From positions 1 to 39,967 of the IMG/VR virus record IMGVR_UViG_3300035681_000051: a stretch of 39,967 nucleotides of DNA, one strand, 5' to 3'. The notes below the pieces were generated by a model. It did not search any database and was not told the DNA's origin. It saw only the letters and a program-made list of their open reading frames with translations. Shown here piece by piece: positions 29,759-39,289 of this stretch; within the stretch, counting starts at the first letter, position 1, and each line of letters begins with the position of its first letter. The translations under genes and the position numbers were made by a program. The stretch comes from a virus.

Positions 29759-32700
29759 TTAGGCTTTCTGGCCAGATGCAAGTTGCGGGCCAGTGTTTTT
29801 GGCCGCGATTTTCCAGGTGATACCAAGCACGTCACAACCGGCACCGTACCCAACTGGGTATGTCACAGTGTCGGCTGGGGCGGCATCGTTCACTTTTAGC
29901 TTGACTGAGCAGTTCACCATCTTGGATGGCTGCAGGTTGAACTCCTCAAGCGGGAGAGACACGAAGGTTCCTGGCTCCCAGGTCTTGGTCTGCGTGTAGC
30001 CTCCGTAGTCGTAGGCGAAGCTCATGGTGAGGGCGTGGTTGCTGTCTGCGAGCTTCTTGGAAAGGAAGAACGCATCAAACACGCGCTGGCGCTCGTGAGG
30101 TCCACTGGTCTTCTTCCATGATGTCTCAATGGTGAATGGAACGTAGTAGGTTCCGTCGGTCTTGGTGGTGGGGCTTGCGGTGTATGTGTAGTCCGCCCAG
30201 TCTGCGTAGACGGTTCTCTGGACAGAGTCATTCGCAGTGATTGCCTGGCAGATGCCCTGGAGGCTGTAGCCATATCCGCCAGGAGATCCGCTAGGCGTGT
30301 ACTTGGCGGTCGTCCACATGTCCAGACCGATGTCGTAAACAAGCTCCTCACCGGTCCCGTAGAAGGCCCCCGTAGAGTCGTACGTGCTCGCAACAAGGTA
30401 CTTCACGAATGAGCCGGAACGGTTGAACGTGCAGCCAACGGTGTACTGGTTCGCGTTCACGCTGGTTTGCACTCTCTCACCAATCCAGAGCACATCCAGT
30501 CTACGAGATAGCAGCTCAATGCCGCGCTGCGAGCGGAACATGATTCCGGTTGGAATGGTCACGATACTGTTTACCGAAACGCATCCGATGTCAGCGCTCA
30601 CCCTCTGTGGAGAAGAGAACTCTGCACCGGAGCCGCCGTTCTCCGGAGGGCCGTCTCCATCAACCACAAAAATGGAATCCTTTTTGAAGATGACGAGCCT
30701 ACCGTCAAGGCTTGCAATGGCCGTTATTGGGCCGGTGCCTCCGTGAATGAAGAAGCTGAACTGAGGGTTGAACCAGGCGCTCTCCCCGTCCACGAAGAAG
30801 CTGCTGTAGTAGACCTTGGAGCCGTACGCATCGGCCACAAACAGCCTGTCACGGTGCTGGCAGACAACGGACGTGCCTGGGGGAGCGTGGCGGTCTAGGG
30901 CACCACCAGGGCCAAGCAGTGGCTGCCTGTACATCTCTGGCTGAGACTGCAGAACAGCGTCTGTCATGATGTCATTCATGAACAGGTTGGGAAGCGTCTG
31001 GTCAATTACCTGGACGCCAGGAGGAAGTGTTGACCCGTCGGTCGGCACCTGTGAGGAGCCGCACAGGTATAGTCTCTTTCCTCCAACAACGGTCCTGTAA
31101 ACCTCAACCTGTACCTGATAGTCCGCGCTTCTTCCTGACTCTCTAGCGGTCATGTGGCAGGCGAGAATGTTGACCTCAATCTCCTCTGAACCTGGTGCAA
31201 CCGTAATGGAGTACGGACCAAACGTTCTGCTGAGCGCAACGTTTCCGGATGAGTCAAGGTGTCTGTACACTACAACATAGTTGTGCAGGCCAGGGTCAAC
31301 GCCACCGGCAAGAGCCACTGCGGTGAAGTCTGCAAGCGGGTAGTCAACCATCCCGCATTCAAAAGCCCTATCAGCATCATACTGCTGAGTGCTTCCGGCT
31401 GACGTAACAAGCTCGCTGCCAAACGCTGCGGTGGACCAGCACATGTTAGGGTCGTTGATTCTTAGCTCATGGATACCGGCAATGCCCGAGCGCTGGCTTG
31501 GGTTGTTTGGTGTAACAAGAGTAAGGTTTACGCCGTCAGCACTGAGCGCCCTGTATCTTAGTGAGTCTGAGGAGAAGAACGGGGCCTCGTACAGAAGTGG
31601 AGTGGTTACCCTGTATGCGTTGTAAAGCTCAAGGCTAGCAACTGGCCTAAACGTATTAAGCTCCGCGGCCAGCGCACCAATAGATGTGGATGTTGGGTCG
31701 GAGATGCACGCAAGAACATGTGGCGCAAGCGTGGCAGGGGTGTGGTTCACCGTGTCCGCCGTGTCGGACTTCACGAGGTGCTGATAGAACTCCCTAGAGC
31801 CGGACATGTACAGCGGCTTGCCGAATACCTCCCATCCGAAAACCTCGGAAGACAGGGTTGGGGGCGTTGACGCGAGGATGTCGGCGGAATAGTAGACTCT
31901 AACCTTCCTAGTGGTGGTGCTACCAAGGTTGTGAGATGTGCTTTCGGACAGGTAAAGAGAAACACCGGCAGCGGTGGAGCCGATTGCAATGTCAGCGCGC
32001 GCGGAGTTGATGGCTCCGCCAACGGCAGAGATTGCGGTAACTACTGTTCCTGGGGTAATGGCAGCATAAACCGCAAAGTCCGAACCGCTCGGACCGCTTC
32101 CGAACGCTGCTAGGTAGGTTGCGGAGACTGAGATGCTCCTAATTTCAACCCATCCGTCAGCAACAAGGTCGTACTCGGTGTACGCTCCGGCGTTCGTGAG
32201 CGTGTCAATATGGGTTCCCCAAGACACGAGTGACGTTCCGTTCACCTCGTCAGTGGCAATGTCGGTAATTGGGTCACCGGCAAACGCTGCGGGTCCGGTG
32301 TACGTAAACCCGGTAGCATCGTCTGGCCACTTCGCCCAGGAGTCGTGGACGAAACTTTTGATGATTCCAGCTGCGTACGCGTGGCAGTGGAAGTATCTGT
32401 CTCCCACGAATGCCATCTTGATGCCGGCAGAACCGGCTCCCGCGAATCCACCAGCATCGGTTGGAACGTCGTACTTGGCAATCAGCTGCCCGTTGCTGTA
32501 GATGGCCAGTGCAATCGTGAGGTCGCCATTGGTGCCCCTGGGAGACTCGTAGGCAACAGCCGTGTACACGCTGCTGCTGGCAACACCAAACACGCGCTGC
32601 CCGTCCTTCAGCGGCCTAACGGACGAGCTGACGATGTTGCGGGAGCGAATGCTGAACTCGCAAATCTTGGACTTCTTGCGAGGGTACTGGGAGAACTTGT

Positions 32701-33001
32701 CGTACTCGTAAAGAGAGCATCCATCACCGGTGGAATTGGTGGATACGATGCACAGGTTTCCGGTGGTGGACTGGAAGATTTTCTTCGGCCTGTTGATACC
32801 GTTGTTGTCCTGGTCGGTGTAGCCATTGATGATAAGTCCGGGACGCTTGGTGAAGCATCCGGCCTGGTCCTGCACAAGGTTCTCGCAGGCAACAAGCTCA
32901 GTGTCGCCAAGAAGCTCCTCGCGAACTCCCTGGTTGACGCCCTTTGCCAGCTGTAGCGGAACTAGCGTTTTCTCAAGAACCTGCGGGCCCTGCTGTGCCA
33001 T
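29759..33001 (-). CDS. Large tail nozzle/tubular protein B-like (1080 aa)
   Basis: Begins with a motif shared by T7 gp12-type nozzle proteins: QLAKGVNQGVREELLGDTEL followed by LVQDQAGCFTKRPGL (contacts-to-ring style start with RPG). The rest is beta-rich, including a propeller-like middle and GTGPITAIASLDGRLVIFKK, RGIELLSRRLDVLW near 760-850. It probably forms the distal tail tube under the adaptor encoded next. Confidence 0.75.
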   Translation of the reverse strand: MAQQGPQVLEKTLVPLQLAKGVNQGVREELLGDTELVACENLVQDQAGCFTKRPGLIINGYTDQDNNGINRPKKIFQSTTGNLCIVSTNSTGDGCSLYEYDKFSQYPRKKSKICEFSIRSRNIVSSSVRPLKDGQRVFGVASSSVYTAVAYESPRGTNGDLTIALAIYSNGQLIAKYDVPTDAGGFAGAGSAGIKMAFVGDRYFHCHAYAAGIIKSFVHDSWAKWPDDATGFTYTGPAAFAGDPITDIATDEVNGTSLVSWGTHIDTLTNAGAYTEYDLVADGWVEIRSISVSATYLAAFGSGPSGSDFAVYAAITPGTVVTAISAVGGAINSARADIAIGSTAAGVSLYLSESTSHNLGSTTTRKVRVYYSADILASTPPTLSSEVFGWEVFGKPLYMSGSREFYQHLVKSDTADTVNHTPATLAPHVLACISDPTSTSIGALAAELNTFRPVASLELYNAYRVTTPLLYEAPFFSSDSLRYRALSADGVNLTLVTPNNPSQRSGIAGIHELRINDPNMCWSTAAFGSELVTSAGSTQQYDADRAFECGMVDYPLADFTAVALAGGVDPGLHNYVVVYRHLDSSGNVALSRTFGPYSITVAPGSEEIEVNILACHMTARESGRSADYQVQVEVYRTVVGGKRLYLCGSSQVPTDGSTLPPGVQVIDQTLPNLFMNDIMTDAVLQSQPEMYRQPLLGPGGALDRHAPPGTSVVCQHRDRLFVADAYGSKVYYSSFFVDGESAWFNPQFSFFIHGGTGPITAIASLDGRLVIFKKDSIFVVDGDGPPENGGSGAEFSSPQRVSADIGCVSVNSIVTIPTGIMFRSQRGIELLSRRLDVLWIGERVQTSVNANQYTVGCTFNRSGSFVKYLVASTYDSTGAFYGTGEELVYDIGLDMWTTAKYTPSGSPGGYGYSLQGICQAITANDSVQRTVYADWADYTYTASPTTKTDGTYYVPFTIETSWKKTSGPHERQRVFDAFFLSKKLADSNHALTMSFAYDYGGYTQTKTWEPGTFVSLPLEEFNLQPSKMVNCSVKLKVNDAAPADTVTYPVGYGAGCDVLGITWKIAAKNTGPQLASGQKA

Positions 33002-33399
33002 TAGAGAACTCCGAACTGGGATTTCTCAACGCGGATAACGGCCTTGCCTTCGTACGCGCTGAAGATTGTGATTGAGTTGTTATCGGATGCCGACCTGTAC
33101 ATGGACATGCCCATTGGAGAAACGCCATTCTCTCCAGCAGCCCAATCCGTTACCCACCACCGAACCGGGCAACCGAATCCATGCTGCAGCGTCTCTGAGG
33201 AGCCGGTGGAGAACTGAACCTCAAACTCAACTGACTCCGGTGGCGAGTTTGCCTCAAGAGTCTGCACACGAGCGGACAGGTCCTTAACAACCCTGACAAG
33301 CTCCGCCGTGTCCTTGTCGTCCATGGAATTGGCGGACGACTGGCCAGTGAGCTGGCGAGAGGTGCTTACCTGTCTACCGGTTACGTCAAAAAACCTCAT
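33001..33399 (-). CDS. Hypothetical tail-associated protein (132 aa)
   Basis: An N-terminal helix with a heptad pattern (TAELVRVVKDLSARVQTLEA) is followed by a beta domain (VEFEVQFSTGSSETLQHGFG, VRWWVTDW, ITIFSAYEGKAVIRVE). Similar small trimer-forming proteins occur between adaptor and nozzle genes of podoviruses. ATGA overlap with the adaptor gene. Confidence 0.65.
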   Translation of the reverse strand: MRFFDVTGRQVSTSRQLTGQSSANSMDDKDTAELVRVVKDLSARVQTLEANSPPESVEFEVQFSTGSSETLQHGFGCPVRWWVTDWAAGENGVSPMGMSMYRSASDNNSITIFSAYEGKAVIRVEKSQFGVL

Positions 33400-34100
33400 A
33401 GGCCGATGATACCGTCATTGCGGTAAATCTCAATGTTGTCACCAACAACATCGTACATGTGAACGGCAGCGTTGTATGACAGGAGACCGTATCTCCACTG
33501 TCTCTGCCACTGCGTCTTGCGCTCAACAATTCTACGTGGCTCATTGTTGTCGCGCTTGGCCATCATGGCCATACGTGCCTCCTGGCGGGCCTTCTCCTTC
33601 TCGTATGGAGACTGGTCCTCTTCCTTCTTGGCCTTCACGTAGATGGCAGCGCAGGCAAGCGTATGGGCCTCGTAGCCGTTGATGCCGTCCACCACGTCAG
33701 TGCCAGCCGAAATCTTTGCGGCGTACGGTAGGTAGCTTGCGCGTAGCTGGATACCGGAAGCGTCTGGGGTAGCAAGGATGAAGGACGACTCTCTGACCAC
33801 CCTGCGAAGCGGAACCCACTTTCCAGCAACCTGGGCCTGGATGGAGATGAGCTTGTAGAAGTCTCCTGCCGGAAACACGGTGGTCAGTGGATAGTCGGAC
33901 TGCCCGGACACCGTTGCGAACGTGACCTTCTTGGTAAGGAACTCTCCGGCTCCGTACTGAATGAGCTTGTCAATGGTCTCGGACTGACCGGCAGACAGGT
34001 ACTCAAACATCTCAACATGAGACAGGTGAGTGTCATTCTCGGTGTCCGTCATCTTTCGGAGACGGCTCTCCAGTTCTGCTGCCGTAAAAGTCCTGGGCAA
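33396..34100 (-). CDS. Head-to-tail adaptor / tail tubular protein A-like (234 aa)
   Basis: The start is TTG at 34100; residues just after it (TFTAAELESRLRKMTDTEN, then HVEMFEYLSAGQSETIDKL) fit the conserved N-terminal helices of phage adaptor proteins, so the later ATG at 34052 would truncate the domain. A beta section and C-terminal helices follow. First gene after the capsid terminator. It would bind the portal and the nozzle. Confidence 0.7.
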   Translation of the reverse strand: MPRTFTAAELESRLRKMTDTENDTHLSHVEMFEYLSAGQSETIDKLIQYGAGEFLTKKVTFATVSGQSDYPLTTVFPAGDFYKLISIQAQVAGKWVPLRRVVRESSFILATPDASGIQLRASYLPYAAKISAGTDVVDGINGYEAHTLACAAIYVKAKKEEDQSPYEKEKARQEARMAMMAKRDNNEPRRIVERKTQWQRQWRYGLLSYNAAVHMYDVVGDNIEIYRNDGIIGL

Positions 34101-34110
34101 GATTCACCAA

Positions 34111-34145
34111 TAAAAGTGGCACCGACCTATGGCGGAGTCAGTGCC
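34111..34145 (-). terminator. Rho-independent terminator after the head genes
   Basis: Minus strand stem GGCACTGAC/GTCGGTGCC (9 pairs, one G-U) with a 10-base loop, then ACTTTTATT. It separates the capsid genes from the tail genes, allowing high capsid expression, with partial read-through likely because no strong tail promoter is visible. Confidence 0.75.
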
Positions 34146-34176
34146 GGTAGACCCTCCGCAGGGTATTCTGTTGCGG

Positions 34177-34368
34177 TTAGTAGCCGCAGGCAGTGAAGAA
34201 CTTCTTCAAAGCCCGAGCTTTTGCTTCAGCCGTGTCAGCCTTCATGAACAGCTTCATGGCAGAGATTTCCGCCATATCAGAGGAAGGCTTGCTCTCCGGC
34301 ATGTCATCCTCTTCATCGTCCATCGGAACGGACTTCAGTTTGGACAGTTCGTCAGAGAGCTTGCTCAT
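34177..34368 (-). CDS. Small charged protein (63 aa)
   Basis: The acidic middle (PMDDEEDDMPESKPSSDM) is followed by a basic helix (ADTAEAKARALKKFFTACGY). Last gene of the head block before the terminator. Could be a head-completion or decoration peptide; unrecognised. Confidence 0.65.
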   Translation of the reverse strand: MSKLSDELSKLKSVPMDDEEDDMPESKPSSDMAEISAMKLFMKADTAEAKARALKKFFTACGY

Positions 34369-34751
34369 TACACGCTACCCCACTCAAACTCAAGCATGAG
34401 GGTTGCCGTGGTAAGCAGGTCAACTGCAGCCCCGGCGTCGGTATACGTCTCAAGCTGAATGGTTCTGGCGGAAGGCGAGTAGCTGGCCATGACGAGTCTG
34501 GCTAGGACGTTTGCCCCTGCGGAGACTGGCATAACCTGAGCGCTCGCCCACTTGATGACTCCACCCTGCGTATCGTTGAACGTCACAAGGTATCTGCCGG
34601 TTGCGGCGTTGTAGGTCACAGAGCGAACGTTGTCGCCGTAGACCCTCGTGCAGTTAGCAGCGGCCCCACCGCCAAGGAACCTTGCGGTGTCCCTGACGGT
34701 TTTCCCATTTCGGGAGCTGGAGCCCAGGTTGCTAGAGGCCGGGATAGGCAT
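34368..34751 (-). CDS. Head-associated protein, possible decoration protein (127 aa)
   Basis: A beta-rich small protein (VRSVTYNAATGRYLVTFNDT, ARTIQLETYTDAGAAVDLL, TATLMLEFEWG) directly after the major capsid gene with a one-base stop-start overlap. Position and size suit a capsid decoration or head fibre protein. No family is assigned. Confidence 0.6.
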   Translation of the reverse strand: MPIPASSNLGSSSRNGKTVRDTARFLGGGAAANCTRVYGDNVRSVTYNAATGRYLVTFNDTQGGVIKWASAQVMPVSAGANVLARLVMASYSPSARTIQLETYTDAGAAVDLLTTATLMLEFEWGSV

Positions 34752-35992
34752 TAGGCACCGAAGTTCTGGAGGTAAACGTGCGGACCGGGGTTCTTGCAGC
34801 GCGTGTTACCGTAGCTCACGAAGCGGACTTCGTAGGCGTCGGCGTTGCTAAGGCGCTGGAACTTCAGACCGTCAAGCTCGCCAAGGTGCGGCCAAGCGCC
34901 AAGGGACTTGATGCTGAACTCGTCCAGCTTCAGGAGGTAAGCGCGGTTACGCTTCATGAATGGGTCGCCAAGGATTTCAATCGGGCCGTTATCGCCCTCA
35001 ATCGTGACCTTGCTGAATCCGTGCACGCCAGCAGTGCTGCCGGGGCGCTCGTACTCAATCTTGCCACCAAGGGACTTCTTCATCGCAGCAACCTCAATGT
35101 TGTTCGCGATAAGAACAGTCGGGGTTCCGATGCCCTGGAAGCCAGCCTGCGCAGAGGCGTCAACCACCGCGTCCTCCATCGCCCAACCGGTGTAGTCCAC
35201 GGACTGACCAGCAAGACGAACGGGGTCCTGGTTTCTGTTGAGACCAAGAAGGGTTCCGGGGGTGGCTCCGCCGACCACGTAGGACGGGATGCCGAGGATG
35301 ACGGCGTTGTTCGCCCCACCAACGGACTGGTCGCCCGAGCGAACGAAGTAGTCGGTAGCCGTAACGTCGGTAATGAGGGTGTTGAGGTTGGCCGAGAACG
35401 TCAGGGTTCCCGAGCGTCTGTTGATGCCAGTCACTCTCGCGCGAGCCGCACCACCAACGCGAAGCGTGGGGGAAAGACCGGTCGTGGAAACCGCTCTGAG
35501 CGTCATGTTCAGCTCAAAGTAGTTCATGTTGGTACCAGCGGCCATGGTGATGGTCGTGGCCGCCACGGCAGAGGCTAGCTGGCCGAGAACACCGTCACCG
35601 TCACCCCACAGGTACGTGGACGTGACAGCCAGCTCGGTGCTGGCGATTCCCTTGGTCTCATTCTCCCAAAGGTCAACCATTGCACCCTCGGTCTTCACGG
35701 CAGCCTCAGCAGCCTCGCCAGTGATTCTGGCGACACCGTAGTGGCTCACGCGGGTCAACGCGAAGCGCAGGTAGTTACCCTGGAAGACGTTGGACTGAGC
35801 CTCTGCAAGGTCACCAGAGCTACCCTGCGGGTAAGCGTTCTGGATGGGGACGTACATCAGCTCGCCGACGAAGTCTTTCTCCTTCTTCAGGCGGTTGAGG
35901 GTCACAAAGGACTTCTGGATGGAAGCCGGGATTTCGCCATTAGGGTACAGAACCTTAAGGGCTGCCTGGGAGGCGGCAATAGTTGCGGTCAT
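34751..35992 (-). CDS. Major capsid protein, HK97-type fold (413 aa)
   Basis: Located after portal and scaffold, with the composition and secondary pattern of an HK97-fold capsid: N-terminal arm, LYVPIQNAYPQG-type E-loop region and a C-terminal spine/P-domain (IEILGDPFMKRNRAYLLKLD). It begins MTATIAASQAALKVLYPNGE. A scaffold gene precedes it. The fold is inferred from context and pattern, not from a signature motif. Confidence 0.85.
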   Translation of the reverse strand: MTATIAASQAALKVLYPNGEIPASIQKSFVTLNRLKKEKDFVGELMYVPIQNAYPQGSSGDLAEAQSNVFQGNYLRFALTRVSHYGVARITGEAAEAAVKTEGAMVDLWENETKGIASTELAVTSTYLWGDGDGVLGQLASAVAATTITMAAGTNMNYFELNMTLRAVSTTGLSPTLRVGGAARARVTGINRRSGTLTFSANLNTLITDVTATDYFVRSGDQSVGGANNAVILGIPSYVVGGATPGTLLGLNRNQDPVRLAGQSVDYTGWAMEDAVVDASAQAGFQGIGTPTVLIANNIEVAAMKKSLGGKIEYERPGSTAGVHGFSKVTIEGDNGPIEILGDPFMKRNRAYLLKLDEFSIKSLGAWPHLGELDGLKFQRLSNADAYEVRFVSYGNTRCKNPGPHVYLQNFGA

Positions 35993-36010
35993 TTACGTAT
36001 GTTCCTAAGA

Positions 36011-36032
36011 AAAAGTTAAGTTAAGTTAAGTG
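36011..36032. repeat. Short TTAAG/CTTAA tandem repeat before the capsid gene
   Basis: Plus strand reads AAGTTAAGTTAAGTTAAGT, i.e. (CTTAA)n then TTTTTC on the minus strand, within the 41-base leader of the capsid gene. AGGAAC lies upstream of the ATG. It could tune translation or transcript stability; weak evidence. Confidence 0.5.
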
Positions 36033-36033
36033 G

Positions 36034-37086
36034 TTATGCCGGTTTACGGCGTGATTCGGACGCTTTGATAGCGGCACTAACCGCTGCTCTAGCTGCCATT
36101 CTTCGCTCTTCGTCACTGAGGTCATCAGCCACCGGCGTAGAGAGCGTTCTTCGCTCCTGCGATGTCTGCGTGTTCAGCGTTCTTGGTCCGCTACTTACCT
36201 GAGCCGGAACCTTGGCGGTGTTGGCACTCTTCTTGCGTGCAAACTCAGTGTAGCGCTTCGCTGCCTGCTCTTCAAGATATTCTGCAATTTCTTTTAGAGA
36301 GGCCTCTTTTCCTGTTAGGTCACGGTACTCACGAGCAACACGGTCGCCCTCGGACACAAGCTGGTCCTCCGTATATAGAGCACGCGCGTGGGGAGCAGCC
36401 TCCTCGGAGACAAGGGACTTGAACTCAGAGATTACGCTCTCGCGGTGCTGGCGAACCTTCGCGGTCTCAAGGGAACGAATGTACTCCTCACGCTGTTTCT
36501 CCTGCTCCGTCTTCCAGTTCTTCAGCTCGTCCAGCTCTGCCTGTCTGCGCTTCTCTTCGCGCATCTTGGCGGCCTCTGGAGTGCCCTCGGTAGCCAGTCC
36601 ATAGATGAACTCCTCCGGGTCAAGACCAAGAGCCTTCAGTGCCTTAGCGGGGTCCTTCTTTAGCTCGGCAAGGGCGTCTGCCTGAGCCTTCAGGCTGCGA
36701 TGGTAAGCCGCCAGCTGCTGCTTCTCGCGCTCAATCTCGGAGCGCATGTTGTCCACTTCAGCCATGGCCTCACGGCGCTTGGCCTGAAGCTTCTCGCGCT
36801 GACGTAGGGCCTTGGCAAGGTTCACCTCGTCAGGGTCAACGTCTTCGTCTTCCTGCTTCGCCTCAGCAGTCGGAGCCTCTTTAGCTGGATCGTCGTCTAG
36901 GGCTCCAATGGCCTCCAGGTCCCGACGCATCTTCGCGTTAGGGTCGTGTTTCGCAAGCGCTTCATCAGCGCTCTCAGCATCATCCACGGACTGGCCGGCA
37001 AGCTCGGCCTTGTAAGCCTCAAGCATTGCCTCTCTCTCATTACCACCATCAGAACCGCCTTCGGCAGTCTCATTCTCTACAGTCAT
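36034..37086 (-). CDS. Scaffolding protein (350 aa)
   Basis: Highly charged and helical: acidic N-terminal half (DDAESADEALAKHDPNAKMR, EDEDVDPDEVN), long coiled coils (EIEREKQQLAAYHRSLKAQ, ELKNWKTEQEKQREEYIRSL) and a basic C-terminus (ASESRRKPA), as scaffolds that bind capsid through a positive tail. It lies between portal and major capsid genes, the standard position. No protease motif. Confidence 0.85.
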   Translation of the reverse strand: MTVENETAEGGSDGGNEREAMLEAYKAELAGQSVDDAESADEALAKHDPNAKMRRDLEAIGALDDDPAKEAPTAEAKQEDEDVDPDEVNLAKALRQREKLQAKRREAMAEVDNMRSEIEREKQQLAAYHRSLKAQADALAELKKDPAKALKALGLDPEEFIYGLATEGTPEAAKMREEKRRQAELDELKNWKTEQEKQREEYIRSLETAKVRQHRESVISEFKSLVSEEAAPHARALYTEDQLVSEGDRVAREYRDLTGKEASLKEIAEYLEEQAAKRYTEFARKKSANTAKVPAQVSSGPRTLNTQTSQERRTLSTPVADDLSDEERRMAARAAVSAAIKASESRRKPA

Positions 37087-37113
37087 TCATTCACCTCACA
37101 GGTTGCTTCAATT

Positions 37114-39084
37114 TTAGAAAGGCATTTGCCCACCTGGACCACCAGGAGGCATACCTTCAGGGATTTGGCCAGGCATGTCTCCTGGCGGCAGTGGCATAGG
37201 CGGCGGAGGCGCTGGCGGCATGCCCATCTCAGGGCCCGGCATAGCCATACCGTCAATGAGTTGATTATCGGGAGCCGGTGGCTTCTGCAGTGCATCAATG
37301 TCCTCCAGGAACTTCACGAGCATGTCGTAAACTTCGTCGTCGTAGTCATCTCGTACACGGTACAGGCTGATGTAGTTCAGCGTGATTACCCGTGCCTCCA
37401 CAAGGTCATCCCACGGCATTGGGGCCAGGTATCGCTTCTTGCGTACGATGGTGGTGAGCGTCTTGCGAATGATGTCAGCCGGAGCACTGGCCAGGTCATC
37501 CGACTGGGCAAGGTCTGGAACCTCAAGAAGTCCACGCATGTTGTTCGGAATCTGAGACACCTTGGACAGCGCATCCACCTTGCCGGCAAACGTCTGCGGG
37601 AGACCGCTTGCAGACTGCACGAACAGGACCATGTTCTTGCGGTCCATGTTGATTTCGGAGAAGTTCAGCTTGGTGAAGCTGGTCTTCATCTTGGTACCGG
37701 TCGGGGCTCTGGCCACAACGTCCTTACCGGAAGCACGAAGCTCCTCAGCCTCATCCAGAATCACCTCAGCAAGCTCAATCATGGCCTGCTCGTACTGCTC
37801 GTGATTCATGGCGTGACGAGCTGCACCCTGGTCAACCATTCGCTCTAGGAACGGCGAACCCACGTCTCTCATTTGCGCAGGAAGGCCACCGGTGGACTCA
37901 AACTGGCTGATGCCCAGGGTTCCACGCATGCGCTCAGGCATGCCGTTACGCTCAGCGTAGGCGTCGGGGGTAATGGGTGTTGGGTTCCACTCCCTCACGG
38001 ACGAGCTTGGGTCCATCTTAGTCAGCAGGACCGCGCCCTCTACGTCATCAATGTGCTGAGGAACGATTCCGCTGTCCTCCCTCACAATGATTCTCGGCAC
38101 ACCCAGAAGGTCATGTGCTCTATCAATGCGCTTCACCATCTTGGTAAGCGTACGCTGCAGCGGAAGGAGTCTCTTCACGGCAGACTCGCCGTAGTACCCT
38201 CCGAGAGACAGGTTGAACTTCATCTTCACCAGCGGAAAGCGCTTGCGCTTGTACTCGCGGTCAATCAGCGTGCAGTTCTTGATGGTGACGCAGTAGCGGC
38301 CGTTCTTGCCTGAGCTGTCGGGAAGGTGCCAGGTCTCCCATACGGTGACCATGTCTCCACGGTGCTCTGGAACGCCCGCACGAACGTCGTCGTCATCGTT
38401 ACCTGGAGCGTTGGCGATGGCCTCAAAGCGCTCCTCAGCCGTACCGAACAGTCCGTCGTCTTCCTTCCCGTACTCTTCCAGCAGAAGGAATCGGTCAATG
38501 TTGGTCTTTACGTGAATGCTTCTTGGGTTGCCGTGGCGGGCTTCCAGGCGGTCCACGAACACGTTTCTCGGGGTGGCTCTGGAGACGGTAATTCGGTACT
38601 CACCGTCGTCCTCGCAGGAGCCCACGCGCAGGAATCCAGTGCCATATACAAGCATGTCGGCTCCAGACTCTGGGACTGCTACGGCATGCACCTTTGCGTC
38701 ACGGAAGATACCTTCCATCCAACGGCTAGCAGCAATGCCTCTCTCGTGCTCCTCAAAGTCTGCCTCGGACGTACTGAACGCCGGAACTACCTTGGTCTTG
38801 AACAGCTGCGCATGTAGCGTTTCAATACTGTTCGCCAGCTCGTTCTGCTCAATCTCTTCCGAGAAGGCAGACACGTCGGTATCAGGCTCCCCGAGCTGCG
38901 ACATGTCCACGCCGTACTCCATGGCGTAGATTCTGTACGCCTCGTAACGGTTGGCCTGGTCGTCTCTAATCTGAGCGATGAGGGGCTGGATAACCTCGTG
39001 CGGCTTCTTGTTGTACGCTGCCGCATTCCAGAACTGAGCTGTCTGCCATTCTGGACGAGTCTTTTGTGCTCGGCTTTTTGCCAT
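37114..39084 (-). CDS. Portal protein (656 aa)
   Basis: Forms the dodecameric ring for DNA entry and tail attachment. Start at ATG 39084 (MAKSRAQKTRPEW). Portal-type features: an N-terminal helical wing, long central helices (FESTGGLPAQMRDVGSPFLE, then HEQYEQAMIELAEVILDEAE) and a Pro/Met/Gly-rich disordered tail ending GGPGGQMPF. Length fits podovirus portals, and gene order terminase-portal-scaffold-capsid supports it. Confidence 0.85.
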   Translation of the reverse strand: MAKSRAQKTRPEWQTAQFWNAAAYNKKPHEVIQPLIAQIRDDQANRYEAYRIYAMEYGVDMSQLGEPDTDVSAFSEEIEQNELANSIETLHAQLFKTKVVPAFSTSEADFEEHERGIAASRWMEGIFRDAKVHAVAVPESGADMLVYGTGFLRVGSCEDDGEYRITVSRATPRNVFVDRLEARHGNPRSIHVKTNIDRFLLLEEYGKEDDGLFGTAEERFEAIANAPGNDDDDVRAGVPEHRGDMVTVWETWHLPDSSGKNGRYCVTIKNCTLIDREYKRKRFPLVKMKFNLSLGGYYGESAVKRLLPLQRTLTKMVKRIDRAHDLLGVPRIIVREDSGIVPQHIDDVEGAVLLTKMDPSSSVREWNPTPITPDAYAERNGMPERMRGTLGISQFESTGGLPAQMRDVGSPFLERMVDQGAARHAMNHEQYEQAMIELAEVILDEAEELRASGKDVVARAPTGTKMKTSFTKLNFSEINMDRKNMVLFVQSASGLPQTFAGKVDALSKVSQIPNNMRGLLEVPDLAQSDDLASAPADIIRKTLTTIVRKKRYLAPMPWDDLVEARVITLNYISLYRVRDDYDDEVYDMLVKFLEDIDALQKPPAPDNQLIDGMAMPGPEMGMPPAPPPPMPLPPGDMPGQIPEGMPPGGPGGQMPF

Positions 39085-39099
39085 GCACAATCTATGCCA

Positions 39100-39270
39100 C
39101 TAGCCAGTTCGCGAATCAAGAACTTTGGAAAGGTCCCTTGACAATTGCTCAGCCAGACCGGTCTTGGTCTTGGCCAGTTCCAGAAGCGATTTTGCTATCT
39201 CAAGAGCATGAAACGCCAGTTTTTCAGCATTTCTTGCGTCTTCAATGGCAAAAACAAGCTCTGCGCGCAT
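39100..39270 (-). CDS. Small coiled-coil protein between terminase and portal (56 aa)
   Basis: Begins MRAELVFAIEDARNAEKLAF and is one continuous amphipathic helix (LEIAKSLLELAKTKTGLAEQL). The frame extends upstream inside terL, but ATG 39270 is the natural start after the terL stop at 39290. No clear ribosome site. Possibly an accessory packaging protein. Confidence 0.55.
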   Translation of the reverse strand: MRAELVFAIEDARNAEKLAFHALEIAKSLLELAKTKTGLAEQLSRDLSKVLDSRTG

Positions 39271-39289
39271 ATGCTGAACAGCAAAATAC

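Noticed and set aside
29793-33038. Several plus-strand open frames opposite the nozzle gene
   Set aside because: The minus-strand frame is continuous for 1080 codons with tail-protein features; the plus frames are its antisense shadows.
34052-34100. ATG at 34052 as the adaptor start
   Set aside because: It would remove the conserved first helix. The TTG at 34100 keeps it.
36011-36032. CTTAA repeat plus TTTTTC as a frameshift or terminator site
   Set aside because: It lies in a leader between two complete genes with no stem, and no gene needs a frameshift there.
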